A stretch of 64,000 bases of DNA, from NCBI GenBank assembly GCA_945957365.1, contig CAMFKI010000001.1, forward strand, positions 248,001-312,000. Direction: 5' to 3'. Positions 57,014 to 64,000 of the stretch are shown one piece after another. The notes under the pieces are model-generated. The model did no database searches. It was not told the origin of the DNA and saw only the letters and a program-made list of their open reading frames with translations. The position numbers and the translations under genes were made by a program. This DNA comes from an uncultured Alphaproteobacteria bacterium (GTDB taxonomy: Bacteria > Pseudomonadota > Alphaproteobacteria > Rhizobiales > Aestuariivirgaceae). Each line of letters begins with the position of its first letter. The stretch's first letter is position 1.

Positions 57014-57891
57014 TCGCCTTTGCGGACGACGTTTCCGGCATCACCGTCTCCTTCGAATTCTTTCCGCCCAAGCCCGACGCGCAGGAAAGTTTCTGGGCCA
57101 CCATCGCCAAGCTCGAGACGGTGAACCCTTCCTTCGTCTCCGTCACCTATGGCGCGGGCGGCACGACGCGCGACCGGACGCTCGACACGGTACGCCGCAT
57201 CGCCGCCGAGACGACGCTCAGCCCCGCCGCGCACCTGACCTGCGTCGGTGCATCGAAGTCCGAGGTGAATGCCGTGGTGCAGGATTTCGCCGCGGCGGGG
57301 GTGCGTCACATCGTGGCCCTGCGCGGCGACCCGCCCGGTGGCGTCGGCACGCGCTTCACGCCCCACCCCGAGGGCTACCGCAACGCCGCGGACCTCGTGC
57401 GCGGCATCAAGGACCTGGGCGATTTCGAGGTCTCGGTCTCGGCCTACCCCGAGCGCCACCCTGAGTCCGTGTCGATCGAGGAAGACCTCGCCTTCATGGC
57501 CGACAAGGCCGAGCATGGCGCCACCCGCGCCATCTCGCAGTTCTTCTTCCACAACCCGTTCTTCCTGCGCCTCCGGGACCGCATCGCGGCGCGCGGCATC
57601 GACATCGAGCTGGTGCCCGGCATCCTGCCCATCACGTCGTTTGCCCGCGTCAGCGAGTTCGCGGCGAAGTGCGGCGCCCATATGCCGCCGGCGCTCGCCA
57701 CGCGCTTCTCGGGCCTCGAGGATGATCCCGAAACCCGCAACCTCGTCGCTGCCATGGTGGCCGCCGAACAGGTCGATGCGCTGCGCCGCGAGGGCGTGAA
57801 GCATTTCCACTTCTACACGCTGAACCGCGCCGACCTCGTCTACGCCATCTGCCGCGTGCTGGGGCTGGGCGCGGAGCAGAAGGCGGCGTAG
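57010..57891 (+). CDS. metF: 5,10-methylenetetrahydrofolate reductase
   Basis: A 293-residue FAD-dependent TIM-barrel enzyme making 5-methyltetrahydrofolate for methionine synthesis. Family features: SFEFFPPK near the N-terminus, FVSVTYGAGGTTRDRT, AHLTCVG, IVALRGDPP and ISQFFFHNPFF, ending with VKHFHFYTLNRADLVYAIC. The ATG at 57010 overlaps the stop of the ArsR-methyltransferase gene, so the two are coupled and probably share control by the methionine/SAM state. Confidence 0.97.
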   Translation: MIAFADDVSGITVSFEFFPPKPDAQESFWATIAKLETVNPSFVSVTYGAGGTTRDRTLDTVRRIAAETTLSPAAHLTCVGASKSEVNAVVQDFAAAGVRHIVALRGDPPGGVGTRFTPHPEGYRNAADLVRGIKDLGDFEVSVSAYPERHPESVSIEEDLAFMADKAEHGATRAISQFFFHNPFFLRLRDRIAARGIDIELVPGILPITSFARVSEFAAKCGAHMPPALATRFSGLEDDPETRNLVAAMVAAEQVDALRREGVKHFHFYTLNRADLVYAICRVLGLGAEQKAA

Positions 57892-57946
57892 GCTTTCATT
57901 CCATTCGTCCAGTCGCCTTTCACGTCTCGCCTTGCCAGGCTTGCAG

Positions 57947-58567
57947 CTACATCCCGTTGCGCTCCCACACGCGCTTCACGGCGGCGTTCTCGAGCACCGC
58001 GTCATACATGCGCTTGAGATTGGGGTGGGTGGCGAACAGCGCGTCGACGTCCGGCGCCCACGTGCACAGCATGGCGGCATAGATATCGAGCGCGGTGAGG
58101 CGGCCGAGCATGAAGCGCCGTTCGCCCAGCGCTTGCGCATAGATGGCGAATTCCTGGCTCATGGTCTCCGCGGCGCGGGCCTTGACGCCATCCGCGCCGC
58201 CGGGATCGGTGGTGAACTTTTGCGGATAGAACAGGCGCAGGTCGCTGCCATAGAGCGCTGCCGCGAGATAGACCTGCCAGCGCAGGAACTCGGCGCGCCC
58301 CGCCTCACGCGGTGCCGGCGCCAGCCCCGCCTCGGGAAACTGTTCCGCGATGTGGATCATCATCGCCGCGCTCTCGGTCATTACGCTGCCGTCCGGCAGC
58401 ACCAGCGTGGGCACCTCGGCCTTGGGATTGATGGCGTGGAAGAAATCCTCGAAGGATCCGTCCTCCCTGCGGTTCAGCACGATCACCTCATAGGGCGCGC
58501 CACAGGCGGCGAGCAGCGCTTCGACGGCCATCGATCCGGCCTGGTTGCGGCCATAGAGCTTGTACAT
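57947..58567 (-). CDS. Glutathione S-transferase family protein
   Basis: A 206-residue transferase. N-terminal thioredoxin fold: MYKLYGRNQAGSMAVEALL, INPKAEVPTLVLPDG (cis-Pro) and MTESAAMMIHIAEQFP. C-terminal helices include FMLGRLTALDIYAAMLCTW. The N-terminal Ser in AGSMAV suggests a Ser-type active site. It ends convergent with metF, 55 bases away. Substrate unknown. Confidence 0.88.
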   Translation of the reverse strand: MYKLYGRNQAGSMAVEALLAACGAPYEVIVLNRREDGSFEDFFHAINPKAEVPTLVLPDGSVMTESAAMMIHIAEQFPEAGLAPAPREAGRAEFLRWQVYLAAALYGSDLRLFYPQKFTTDPGGADGVKARAAETMSQEFAIYAQALGERRFMLGRLTALDIYAAMLCTWAPDVDALFATHPNLKRMYDAVLENAAVKRVWERNGM

Positions 58568-58807
58568 GGGGCGTTTGTCCTCAGGGTTTTTTTACCTTGT
58601 CCCGCAGCGGCGCGCGCCGGGCAAGGGCCAGCAGCCGCGGACACCGACTGCCAGCCGCTATACTGTACCTCCGGTACGGATTTCCCCTGCTTCAGGGTGG
58701 TTCACCAACGTGACGCCTTGGCCGCGGCCGCCCCTGGGCCGTCACATGCCCGTCATGGGAGGGGCAAAGCATGGCCGATCACATCTCGGCGAGAATCGGC
58801 AAATTCC

Positions 58808-59815
58808 ATGACGGAACTCCCCTTCTTTGACGTGTCTCCATTGCATGAACACACGCGAAGTGCGATTGGTGGGTGGAATTATGACAGCCGGCCGCCCATG
58901 CCCAAGAGCATCGCGATACTCCCGCCCAAGAAGGTCCGCTTCAGCTATTCCACGGCTGACCAGCCGGTGCTGCAGCGCGCCGTCATCCAGGCGATCGAGA
59001 AGATCGGCGGCCAGCGCAAGCTCAAGAAACTCTACGTCCAGCACCAGAAGAACCTGAAGGACGGGCAGAACTTCTTCGATTCGGCCCTGCGCCTGCTGCG
59101 CATGAAGCTGGAATATGACGAGGCGGCGCTGGCCCGCACGCCAACGACGGGCCCCGTCATCTTCATCGCCAACCACCCCTATGGCGTGCTCGACGGCATA
59201 ACCCTCACCTGGCTCGCCACCAAGGTCCGCCCCGATACCAAGGTGCTGGCCAACGATGTCCTCTGCCAGGCGCCGGAAGCCGCCGAGAACCTGCTGCCCG
59301 TGGCCTTTGCCCCCACGCGCGAGGCGCGCGAGACCAATGTCCGCTCGCGCATCGAGGCGCAGAACTGGCTGCGCCAGGGCCACGCCATCGGCATTTTCCC
59401 CGGCGGCGGCGTCTCGACCTCCGAGAAGCCGCTCAAGGGCCCGGCGGTCGACCTGCCCTGGGCCCCCTTCACCGCCAAGCTCCTGCGCTCGTCCAAGGCC
59501 ACCGTCGTCCCGGTGTTTTTCGTCGGCCAGAATTCGCGGCTGTTCCAGCTGGCGAGCCACCTCAGCCTGACGCTGCGGCTGTCTCTGGTGTTCCGCGAGA
59601 CGGCGCGCCGCATCGGCTCGCGCCTCAGGATCCGCGTCGGCGAACCGATCCCCTTCGAGGACATCGCGCATATCGAGGATCGTGCCGAACTCGTGATGGA
59701 ACTGCGCAAGCGCACCTTCGCCCTTGCACGCCCCGAGGATATCAAGGGCTCCAACCTCGACCTCCACTTGCGCGAAGCAAAGATCGCGGGCGGCAAGGCC
59801 AAGACCGACGAGTGA
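58808..59815 (+). CDS. Lysophospholipid-type acyltransferase
   Basis: A 335-residue membrane-associated acyltransferase of the PlsC-like superfamily. The catalytic motif is in IFIANHPYGVLDG: an H-x5-D spacing instead of the usual H-x4-D, as in the hemolysin-like/Acyltransf_2 subgroup, where NHPFGGLDG is typical. GIFPGGGVSTSEKP supplies the Glu/Gly-rich acceptor motif and VVPVFFVGQNSR a later block. The ATG at 58808 is chosen because longer frames run into unrelated sequence; no good ribosome site is seen. It probably acylates a lysophospholipid or lyso-ornithine lipid. Confidence 0.82.
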   Translation: MTELPFFDVSPLHEHTRSAIGGWNYDSRPPMPKSIAILPPKKVRFSYSTADQPVLQRAVIQAIEKIGGQRKLKKLYVQHQKNLKDGQNFFDSALRLLRMKLEYDEAALARTPTTGPVIFIANHPYGVLDGITLTWLATKVRPDTKVLANDVLCQAPEAAENLLPVAFAPTREARETNVRSRIEAQNWLRQGHAIGIFPGGGVSTSEKPLKGPAVDLPWAPFTAKLLRSSKATVVPVFFVGQNSRLFQLASHLSLTLRLSLVFRETARRIGSRLRIRVGEPIPFEDIAHIEDRAELVMELRKRTFALARPEDIKGSNLDLHLREAKIAGGKAKTDE

Positions 59816-59904
59816 GTTTCGCACTGCAGCGAGAAATTGAGGAACCAATCGCGGCGTGAATCGTGTTAGGGTGCAGTTCTCAACACAGCCGATGGTTAGG
59901 TTCA

Positions 59905-60465
59905 ATGGTGATCACCCTGCGTCGCGTTTTTGCTTATGTTTTCCTGATCGGTTTTGCGGTGCTGGGCCTCGCCGGCGCGGCGCAGGCCGGCAGCTGCCCT
60001 GCCGAAGGCTTCGTCAAGAGTGCGGGCGATGCCTATGACCGTGCGGCAGCGGCCGGAACCGCCACCGCCTTCGCCAATGCGGCCGACCGCTTTTCCGACC
60101 TCCGCTCCCTCAGCTTCTTCGCGCTCGGCCAGTACCGCAAGGACCTGCCCAAATCCCGAGAGGCGGATTATCTGAACCTCACCCGCAAGTTCATCGGCGA
60201 CACGCTGAAGAAGCACGGCGGCGGCCTCGCCGGCGGCAATCTCGACGTGCTCGACTGCGTTGCCTCGGGCGGCGGCCTGCAGGTCACGGCCCGTTCGGCC
60301 ACCGGCCGGACGATCATATTCCGCCTCGCCAAGTCGGGCGGCGGCTACACCGTCAAGGATGTCAACATGCAGGGCATCTGGCTGGCCCAGCAGATGCGCT
60401 CGAAATTCGTCAGCACCATCGCACGTGGTGGATTCGACGGGCTTTTCGCCTATCTCGGAAGCTGA
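59905..60465 (+). CDS. MlaC-family phospholipid-binding protein (copy 3)
   Basis: A 186-residue periplasmic protein of the same family as the two MlaC-like genes 4 kb upstream. The ATG at 59905 starts a Sec signal (RRVFAYVFLIGFAVLGLAG... cut near AQAG). Family pattern FFALGQYRKDLPKSREADYL and GGYTVKDVNMQGIWLAQQMRS. Two cysteines (in SCPAEG and LDCVAS) could pair. It follows the acyltransferase on the same strand by about 90 bases and precedes the autotransporter. Confidence 0.82.
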   Translation: MVITLRRVFAYVFLIGFAVLGLAGAAQAGSCPAEGFVKSAGDAYDRAAAAGTATAFANAADRFSDLRSLSFFALGQYRKDLPKSREADYLNLTRKFIGDTLKKHGGGLAGGNLDVLDCVASGGGLQVTARSATGRTIIFRLAKSGGGYTVKDVNMQGIWLAQQMRSKFVSTIARGGFDGLFAYLGS

Positions 60466-60580
60466 GGCCCGCGGCCTTCGCCGCAACTGCTGATAACCCC
60501 GTCATCCTGACGTTGATGTGGTTGCCGAAATGACGTGACCTCTGGCATGGTCCCCGCAATTGTTTGCAGGGGCATATCTC

Positions 60581-63295
60581 ATGGCGGTCAGGCGCGTCGT
60601 TTTCCACACCACATTCCTCTCCGGCCTTGCGCTGGGCGCCACAGCGTCGCTGGCCGGGCCGCTCGACCCGGACATCATCGTCGACAATGGGGTCGACCGC
60701 TACATCACCACCCAGCAGAACGTCGCCAATGCCTGGGTCGGCGTCGACAACCCGGACCAGTACCTCGAGGTGACGGCCGACGGCGGGATCGCCAGCAGCA
60801 ACGCGGCCATCGGCATCAACGCCGACTCGGATGGCAACACCGCCGTCGTGCAGGGCAAGTGGGACCAGAACGGCGGCTTCATCGTCGGCAACCTCGGCAG
60901 CAACAACGCGCTCGACATCGAGGATGGCGGCGCGGTCACCGCGAACTCGCTGGCGGAAGGCGTCTTCGCCGGCGCCGACGGCAACGGCGTCACCGTCGAC
61001 GGCCAGAATGGCAACAGCAGCCTCGTCGTCTCCGGCGCGATCACCGTGGGCGACGCCTCATCTTCCAACACGCTCACCGTCGAGAACGGCGGCAAGGTCA
61101 GCGACACCCTCGCCTATATCGGCTACGGCGCGGACTCCGCCGGCAACACCGTCACGGTCGAGGGCACGGGGTCCGAATGGACGACGGACTACACCGTTCC
61201 CGATACCGGCGTCCTCTATCTCGGCCTCGACGGCAACGGCAACACGATGAACGTCCTCGACGGCGGTGCCGCCACCGTCGCCAAGGACATGCTGCTCGGC
61301 GCCAATGCGGGCGCGGATGACAACACCCTCGACATCGCCGCGGACGGTTCAAAGGTCACGGTTGGCGGCATGCTCTATGTCGGGCGCAGCAGCGAGGCCA
61401 ACAGCGTCGTCGTCGAGAGCGGCGGCAACCTCGAAACCACGGGCGCCCGCATCGGCGGCGGCACCGGCTCGGTGGCCGCGAGCAGCGGCAACACCGTCAC
61501 CGTGGAGGGATCCGGTTCGACCTGGGTCGACAAGGGTTCGCTGCGCATCGGCGACGGCAGTGTCCAGACTTCCTCCGGCAACAAGCTCATCATCAAGGAC
61601 GGCGGCACGGTGATCCTCGCCAATGGCGATGCCACCTTCATCGGCCGCACTGCGCTCGACAGCGGCAACCAGCTGATCGTGACCGGCGCCGGCTCGTCCT
61701 TCAACACGTCGGGCATCATCTCGGTGGGGAAGCTCAACGATTCGCCCGACAGCCGGCTGATCATCGATGATGGCGGCATCGTCAAGGCAGGCGGCGTCGG
61801 TGTCGGCAACGGCAGCGGCGTCGATCTCGGCTACGGTGCGGACCTCGAGACGACAACCCTTGTGCTCTCGGACACCTCGAGGCTCAGCGTGACCCTCGAC
61901 GACGCCCGGCCCTCGACCGTCAACGTCTCGACCGACGCGCTCCTCGACGGCGAACTCGTCGCTGTCATCAGCCCAAGCGGCCTGACCGCCAACCGTTACC
62001 AGGTGCTGTCCGCCGGCAATGTCAGCGGCGCCTTCGACACGCTCGCGCTTGCCGGCGTCAGCGCCAACTACGCCGCGGTCCTCGACTACAGCCTGACCAA
62101 TGTTTCGCTGCTGTTCACCGCCCAGCTCGGCGCCGGCATCGACCTGAACCGTAACCAGAAGAACGTCGCCAACGTGCTCGACGCCGACTTCAATGCCGGC
62201 GGGACGCTGACCCCCGAGATCGCCGGCCTCTACGGCCTCACCGGCAACGCGCTCACCTCGGCGCTGAACGAGGTCGCGGGCGAGGCCGGCGCTTCGGGCG
62301 GCGTCAACGCCATCGAGCGCGCCACCACGTCGTTCCTCGACCTCATGCTCGGCGGCGGCGGACAGGCCGCGGCCCGGGGCGGCGCCCGCCAGGCGGCCGC
62401 GGTGATGAATTCCGGCGTCGTGCCGACCGCCGACGTCCCGGCGGCACCGGGCGGCTGGTCGATGTGGGGTGGCGTCTATGGCGGAGCTGCCAGCCTTCCG
62501 GGCGAGTCTTCCAGCGGCAGCCATGACACCGACACCAATGTCGAGGCCATCGCCACCGGCTGGGACAATGACGTCTCGCCCGATACCCGCGTGGGCCTCG
62601 CCGTTGCCGGCGGCCGCACCGGCTGGAACCTCGACAGCGGCCTCGGCTCGGGCGACAGCACCTTCCTGCAGCTTGGCGGCTACGGCACCCAGCATTTCGG
62701 CAGCTCCTACCTGACGGCCGGCGCCGCCTATGCCTGGCACAGCCTGTCGACCGATCGCACCGTCAATGTCGACGGCAGCGAGAAGCTGAAGGCCGATTTC
62801 GATGCCGGCAACCTGTCCGGCCGCGTCGAGGCGGGCCACCGCTTCGCGGCAGGCGAACAGCTTGGCGTCACGCCCTATGCCGCCTTCCAGGCACAGGCCG
62901 TCTACATGCCCGGCTACCGCGAGCACGGCGGCGGCAGCGACGGCGGCTTCGCACTCGACTACAGCTCCAACACCGCAACGGCGCTGCGCAGCGAAGTGGG
63001 CTTCGGCATCGACACCGCTCTCGGCCTCGGCCCTGCCGCGGCGAAGCTCTTCGGCCGCCTCGCCTGGGCCCATGACTGGACCTCGGACACCAGCGTGCAG
63101 GCAAGCTTCCTCGCGCTCGATGCATCGGCCTTCACGGTCAACGGTGCGGCGGCGCCGGCCAACATCGCGCTGGTGACGGCGGGGGCGGAGTTCAGCCTTT
63201 CCGAAGCAACGACTCTCGCCGCCACCTTCGACGGCGAGTTCGGCGCCGACTACCAGAGCTATGCCGGTTCAGCGACACTGCGCTACAGCTTCTGA
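60581..63295 (+). CDS. Autotransporter (type Va) with repeat passenger
   Basis: A 904-residue secreted outer-membrane protein. The ATG at 60581 has AGGGG eight bases upstream; the signal peptide ends near residue 26 (SLAGPLDP). The passenger (about 30-540) is a beta-helix built of degenerate repeats: NTVTVEGTGSEWT, NTVTVEGSGSTWV, QLIVTGAGSSFNT and variants of LIIKDGGTV. The last 270 or so residues form the 12-strand barrel (GGWSMWGGVYGG... ending SATLRYSF with the terminal Phe needed for BAM). No protease motif is seen. It is likely an adhesin or surface-structure protein; function is inferred. Confidence 0.88.
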   Translation: MAVRRVVFHTTFLSGLALGATASLAGPLDPDIIVDNGVDRYITTQQNVANAWVGVDNPDQYLEVTADGGIASSNAAIGINADSDGNTAVVQGKWDQNGGFIVGNLGSNNALDIEDGGAVTANSLAEGVFAGADGNGVTVDGQNGNSSLVVSGAITVGDASSSNTLTVENGGKVSDTLAYIGYGADSAGNTVTVEGTGSEWTTDYTVPDTGVLYLGLDGNGNTMNVLDGGAATVAKDMLLGANAGADDNTLDIAADGSKVTVGGMLYVGRSSEANSVVVESGGNLETTGARIGGGTGSVAASSGNTVTVEGSGSTWVDKGSLRIGDGSVQTSSGNKLIIKDGGTVILANGDATFIGRTALDSGNQLIVTGAGSSFNTSGIISVGKLNDSPDSRLIIDDGGIVKAGGVGVGNGSGVDLGYGADLETTTLVLSDTSRLSVTLDDARPSTVNVSTDALLDGELVAVISPSGLTANRYQVLSAGNVSGAFDTLALAGVSANYAAVLDYSLTNVSLLFTAQLGAGIDLNRNQKNVANVLDADFNAGGTLTPEIAGLYGLTGNALTSALNEVAGEAGASGGVNAIERATTSFLDLMLGGGGQAAARGGARQAAAVMNSGVVPTADVPAAPGGWSMWGGVYGGAASLPGESSSGSHDTDTNVEAIATGWDNDVSPDTRVGLAVAGGRTGWNLDSGLGSGDSTFLQLGGYGTQHFGSSYLTAGAAYAWHSLSTDRTVNVDGSEKLKADFDAGNLSGRVEAGHRFAAGEQLGVTPYAAFQAQAVYMPGYREHGGGSDGGFALDYSSNTATALRSEVGFGIDTALGLGPAAAKLFGRLAWAHDWTSDTSVQASFLALDASAFTVNGAAAPANIALVTAGAEFSLSEATTLAATFDGEFGADYQSYAGSATLRYSF

Positions 63296-63298
63296 AGC

Positions 63299-64000
63299 TC
63301 AGCGCGTTCCGACGATGAACAGCCGCGGGAAACGCAGCAGCAGCTTGCCGTCCGTCTGCAGCGGATAGGCGGCGGCCAGCAGGCTGCGATAGCGCGCGAG
63401 AAAATCCGCGCGCTCCGCTTCCTCGAGCGGGGCCAGAAACGGCCGGAGCCCCGTGCTGCCCAGCCACGAGATCACGCCATCCGCACCGTCGAGCGGGTGA
63501 TTGTAGATCGTGTGCCAGATGTCCAGCCGCCGGAAATGGGGCTTGAGCTGCGCATAGTAACGATCGGCCGCCGGCAGCACGTCGCGCGCCGCCGCCGCCT
63601 CGCGCAGCTTGGCCGCCCATGGCCCCCGCGCTGCTGCCTCGCGCATCAGCCGGTGGCTGGACTCGCCCAGGTTGTCCGGCATCTGCACCGCCAGCACGCC
63701 GTTGTGCTGAAGCCCCGCGGCCAGCCGTTCGAGCACCTGCAGGTGGCCCGGCACCCACTGGAACGCGGCGTTGGAAAACAGCAGGTCGGGCTGATCGGGC
63801 GGCAGCCAGATCGACAGGTCGCCGAAGGCGAAGTCGGCCGCCGGGCAAGCGGCCCGCGCCGCCTCCAGCATGGCCGGCGAATTGTCGATGCCCGTCACCC
63901 GCGCCTGCGGGAAGCGCGAGACCAGCAGGGCGGTGGAATTGCCCGGTCCGCAGCCGAGGTCATAGATCCGCCGCGCCAACGTCAGCGGCACCTGCGCCAG
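63299..64000 (-). CDS. tam: Trans-aconitate 2-methyltransferase (partial)
   Basis: The frame runs off the right edge; 233 residues are visible and the N-terminal 25-30 are missing. The SAM loop is IYDLGCGPGNSTALLVSRFP, followed by GIDNSPAMLEAARAACP, LLFSNAAFQWVPGHLQVL and VQMPDNLGESSHRLMRE, all typical of Tam, which methylates trans-aconitate to limit aconitase inhibition. HTIYNHPLDGADGVISWLGSTGLRPFL near the end is also a family feature. It converges on the autotransporter gene, three bases apart. Confidence 0.93.
   Translation of the reverse strand: MAQVPLTLARRIYDLGCGPGNSTALLVSRFPQARVTGIDNSPAMLEAARAACPAADFAFGDLSIWLPPDQPDLLFSNAAFQWVPGHLQVLERLAAGLQHNGVLAVQMPDNLGESSHRLMREAAARGPWAAKLREAAAARDVLPAADRYYAQLKPHFRRLDIWHTIYNHPLDGADGVISWLGSTGLRPFLAPLEEAERADFLARYRSLLAAAYPLQTDGKLLLRFPRLFIVGTR

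Noticed and set aside
57932..58807. N-terminal extension of the acyltransferase frame by about 290 residues
   Set aside because: The extension is antisense to a clear glutathione S-transferase gene and has shadow-like composition; the real start is near 58808.

Overview
The window is a GC-rich chromosomal segment of an alphaproteobacterium, most likely in the Hyphomicrobiales/Rhizobiales. This is inferred from gene content and order: the division/cell-wall (dcw) cluster followed by bamD-recN-ligA, an ArsR-methyltransferase fusion in front of metF, a DUF1127 protein, extensin-like and MlaC-like periplasmic proteins, palindromic repeats of the kind scattered through rhizobial genomes, and a perfect CtrA-type TTAA-N7-TTAA box. 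I see no phage, transposase, CRISPR array or tRNA. The segment reads as ordinary core chromosome with some unusual arrangements.

Layout. 1-8.1 kb: the end of an unknown gene, a two-gene polar amino acid ABC importer whose binding protein is fused to the permease, then on the minus strand a D-lactate dehydrogenase-type flavoprotein coupled to a giant AsmA-family protein. 8.1-17.3 kb: a thioesterase, a 65-residue protein behind a CtrA box, UvrD/PcrA helicase, an MFS pump, an ABC exporter, an OmpA-family lipoprotein, a small secreted protein and PrmA. 17.3-22.7 kb: a DUF1127 protein, a cold-shock protein, a UshA-like nucleotidase, an aminopeptidase P and an SMP-30-like secreted protein.

22.7-48.0 kb is one long minus-strand block. 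Read in the direction of transcription it is rsmH-ftsL-ftsI-murE-murF-mraY-murD-ftsW-murG-murC-murB-ddl-ftsQ-ftsA, a CNNM/CBS membrane protein, ftsZ, bamD-recN-ligA-azlC-azlD. Genes from rsmH to ftsQ overlap or nearly touch, so they look like one translationally coupled unit that makes, flips and polymerises the meso-diaminopimelate peptidoglycan precursor at the division site. Three departures from the usual alphaproteobacterial order stand out: no mraZ before rsmH (the RNase P RNA gene is there instead), a CNNM gene between ftsA and ftsZ, and no lpxC between ftsZ and bamD.

48-64 kb: rnpB, a repeat cluster, an amidohydrolase coupled to a glutathione S-transferase, a secreted protein whose start codon overlaps that of the transferase, a DjlA-amidase pair, an extensin-like lipoprotein, a cytochrome c, two MlaC-like proteins, the ArsR-methyltransferase/metF operon with a candidate operator, a second glutathione S-transferase, a lysophospholipid-type acyltransferase, a third MlaC-like protein, a large autotransporter and a truncated trans-aconitate methyltransferase. 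The three MlaC-like proteins, the acyltransferase and the autotransporter suggest an envelope-lipid theme, but no MlaD, MlaE or MlaF is present.

I found no clearly new multi-gene system. The best leads are the three orphan MlaC proteins, the permuted binding-protein/permease importer, the CtrA-boxed small gene, the palindrome upstream of ftsZ and the rearranged dcw cluster.
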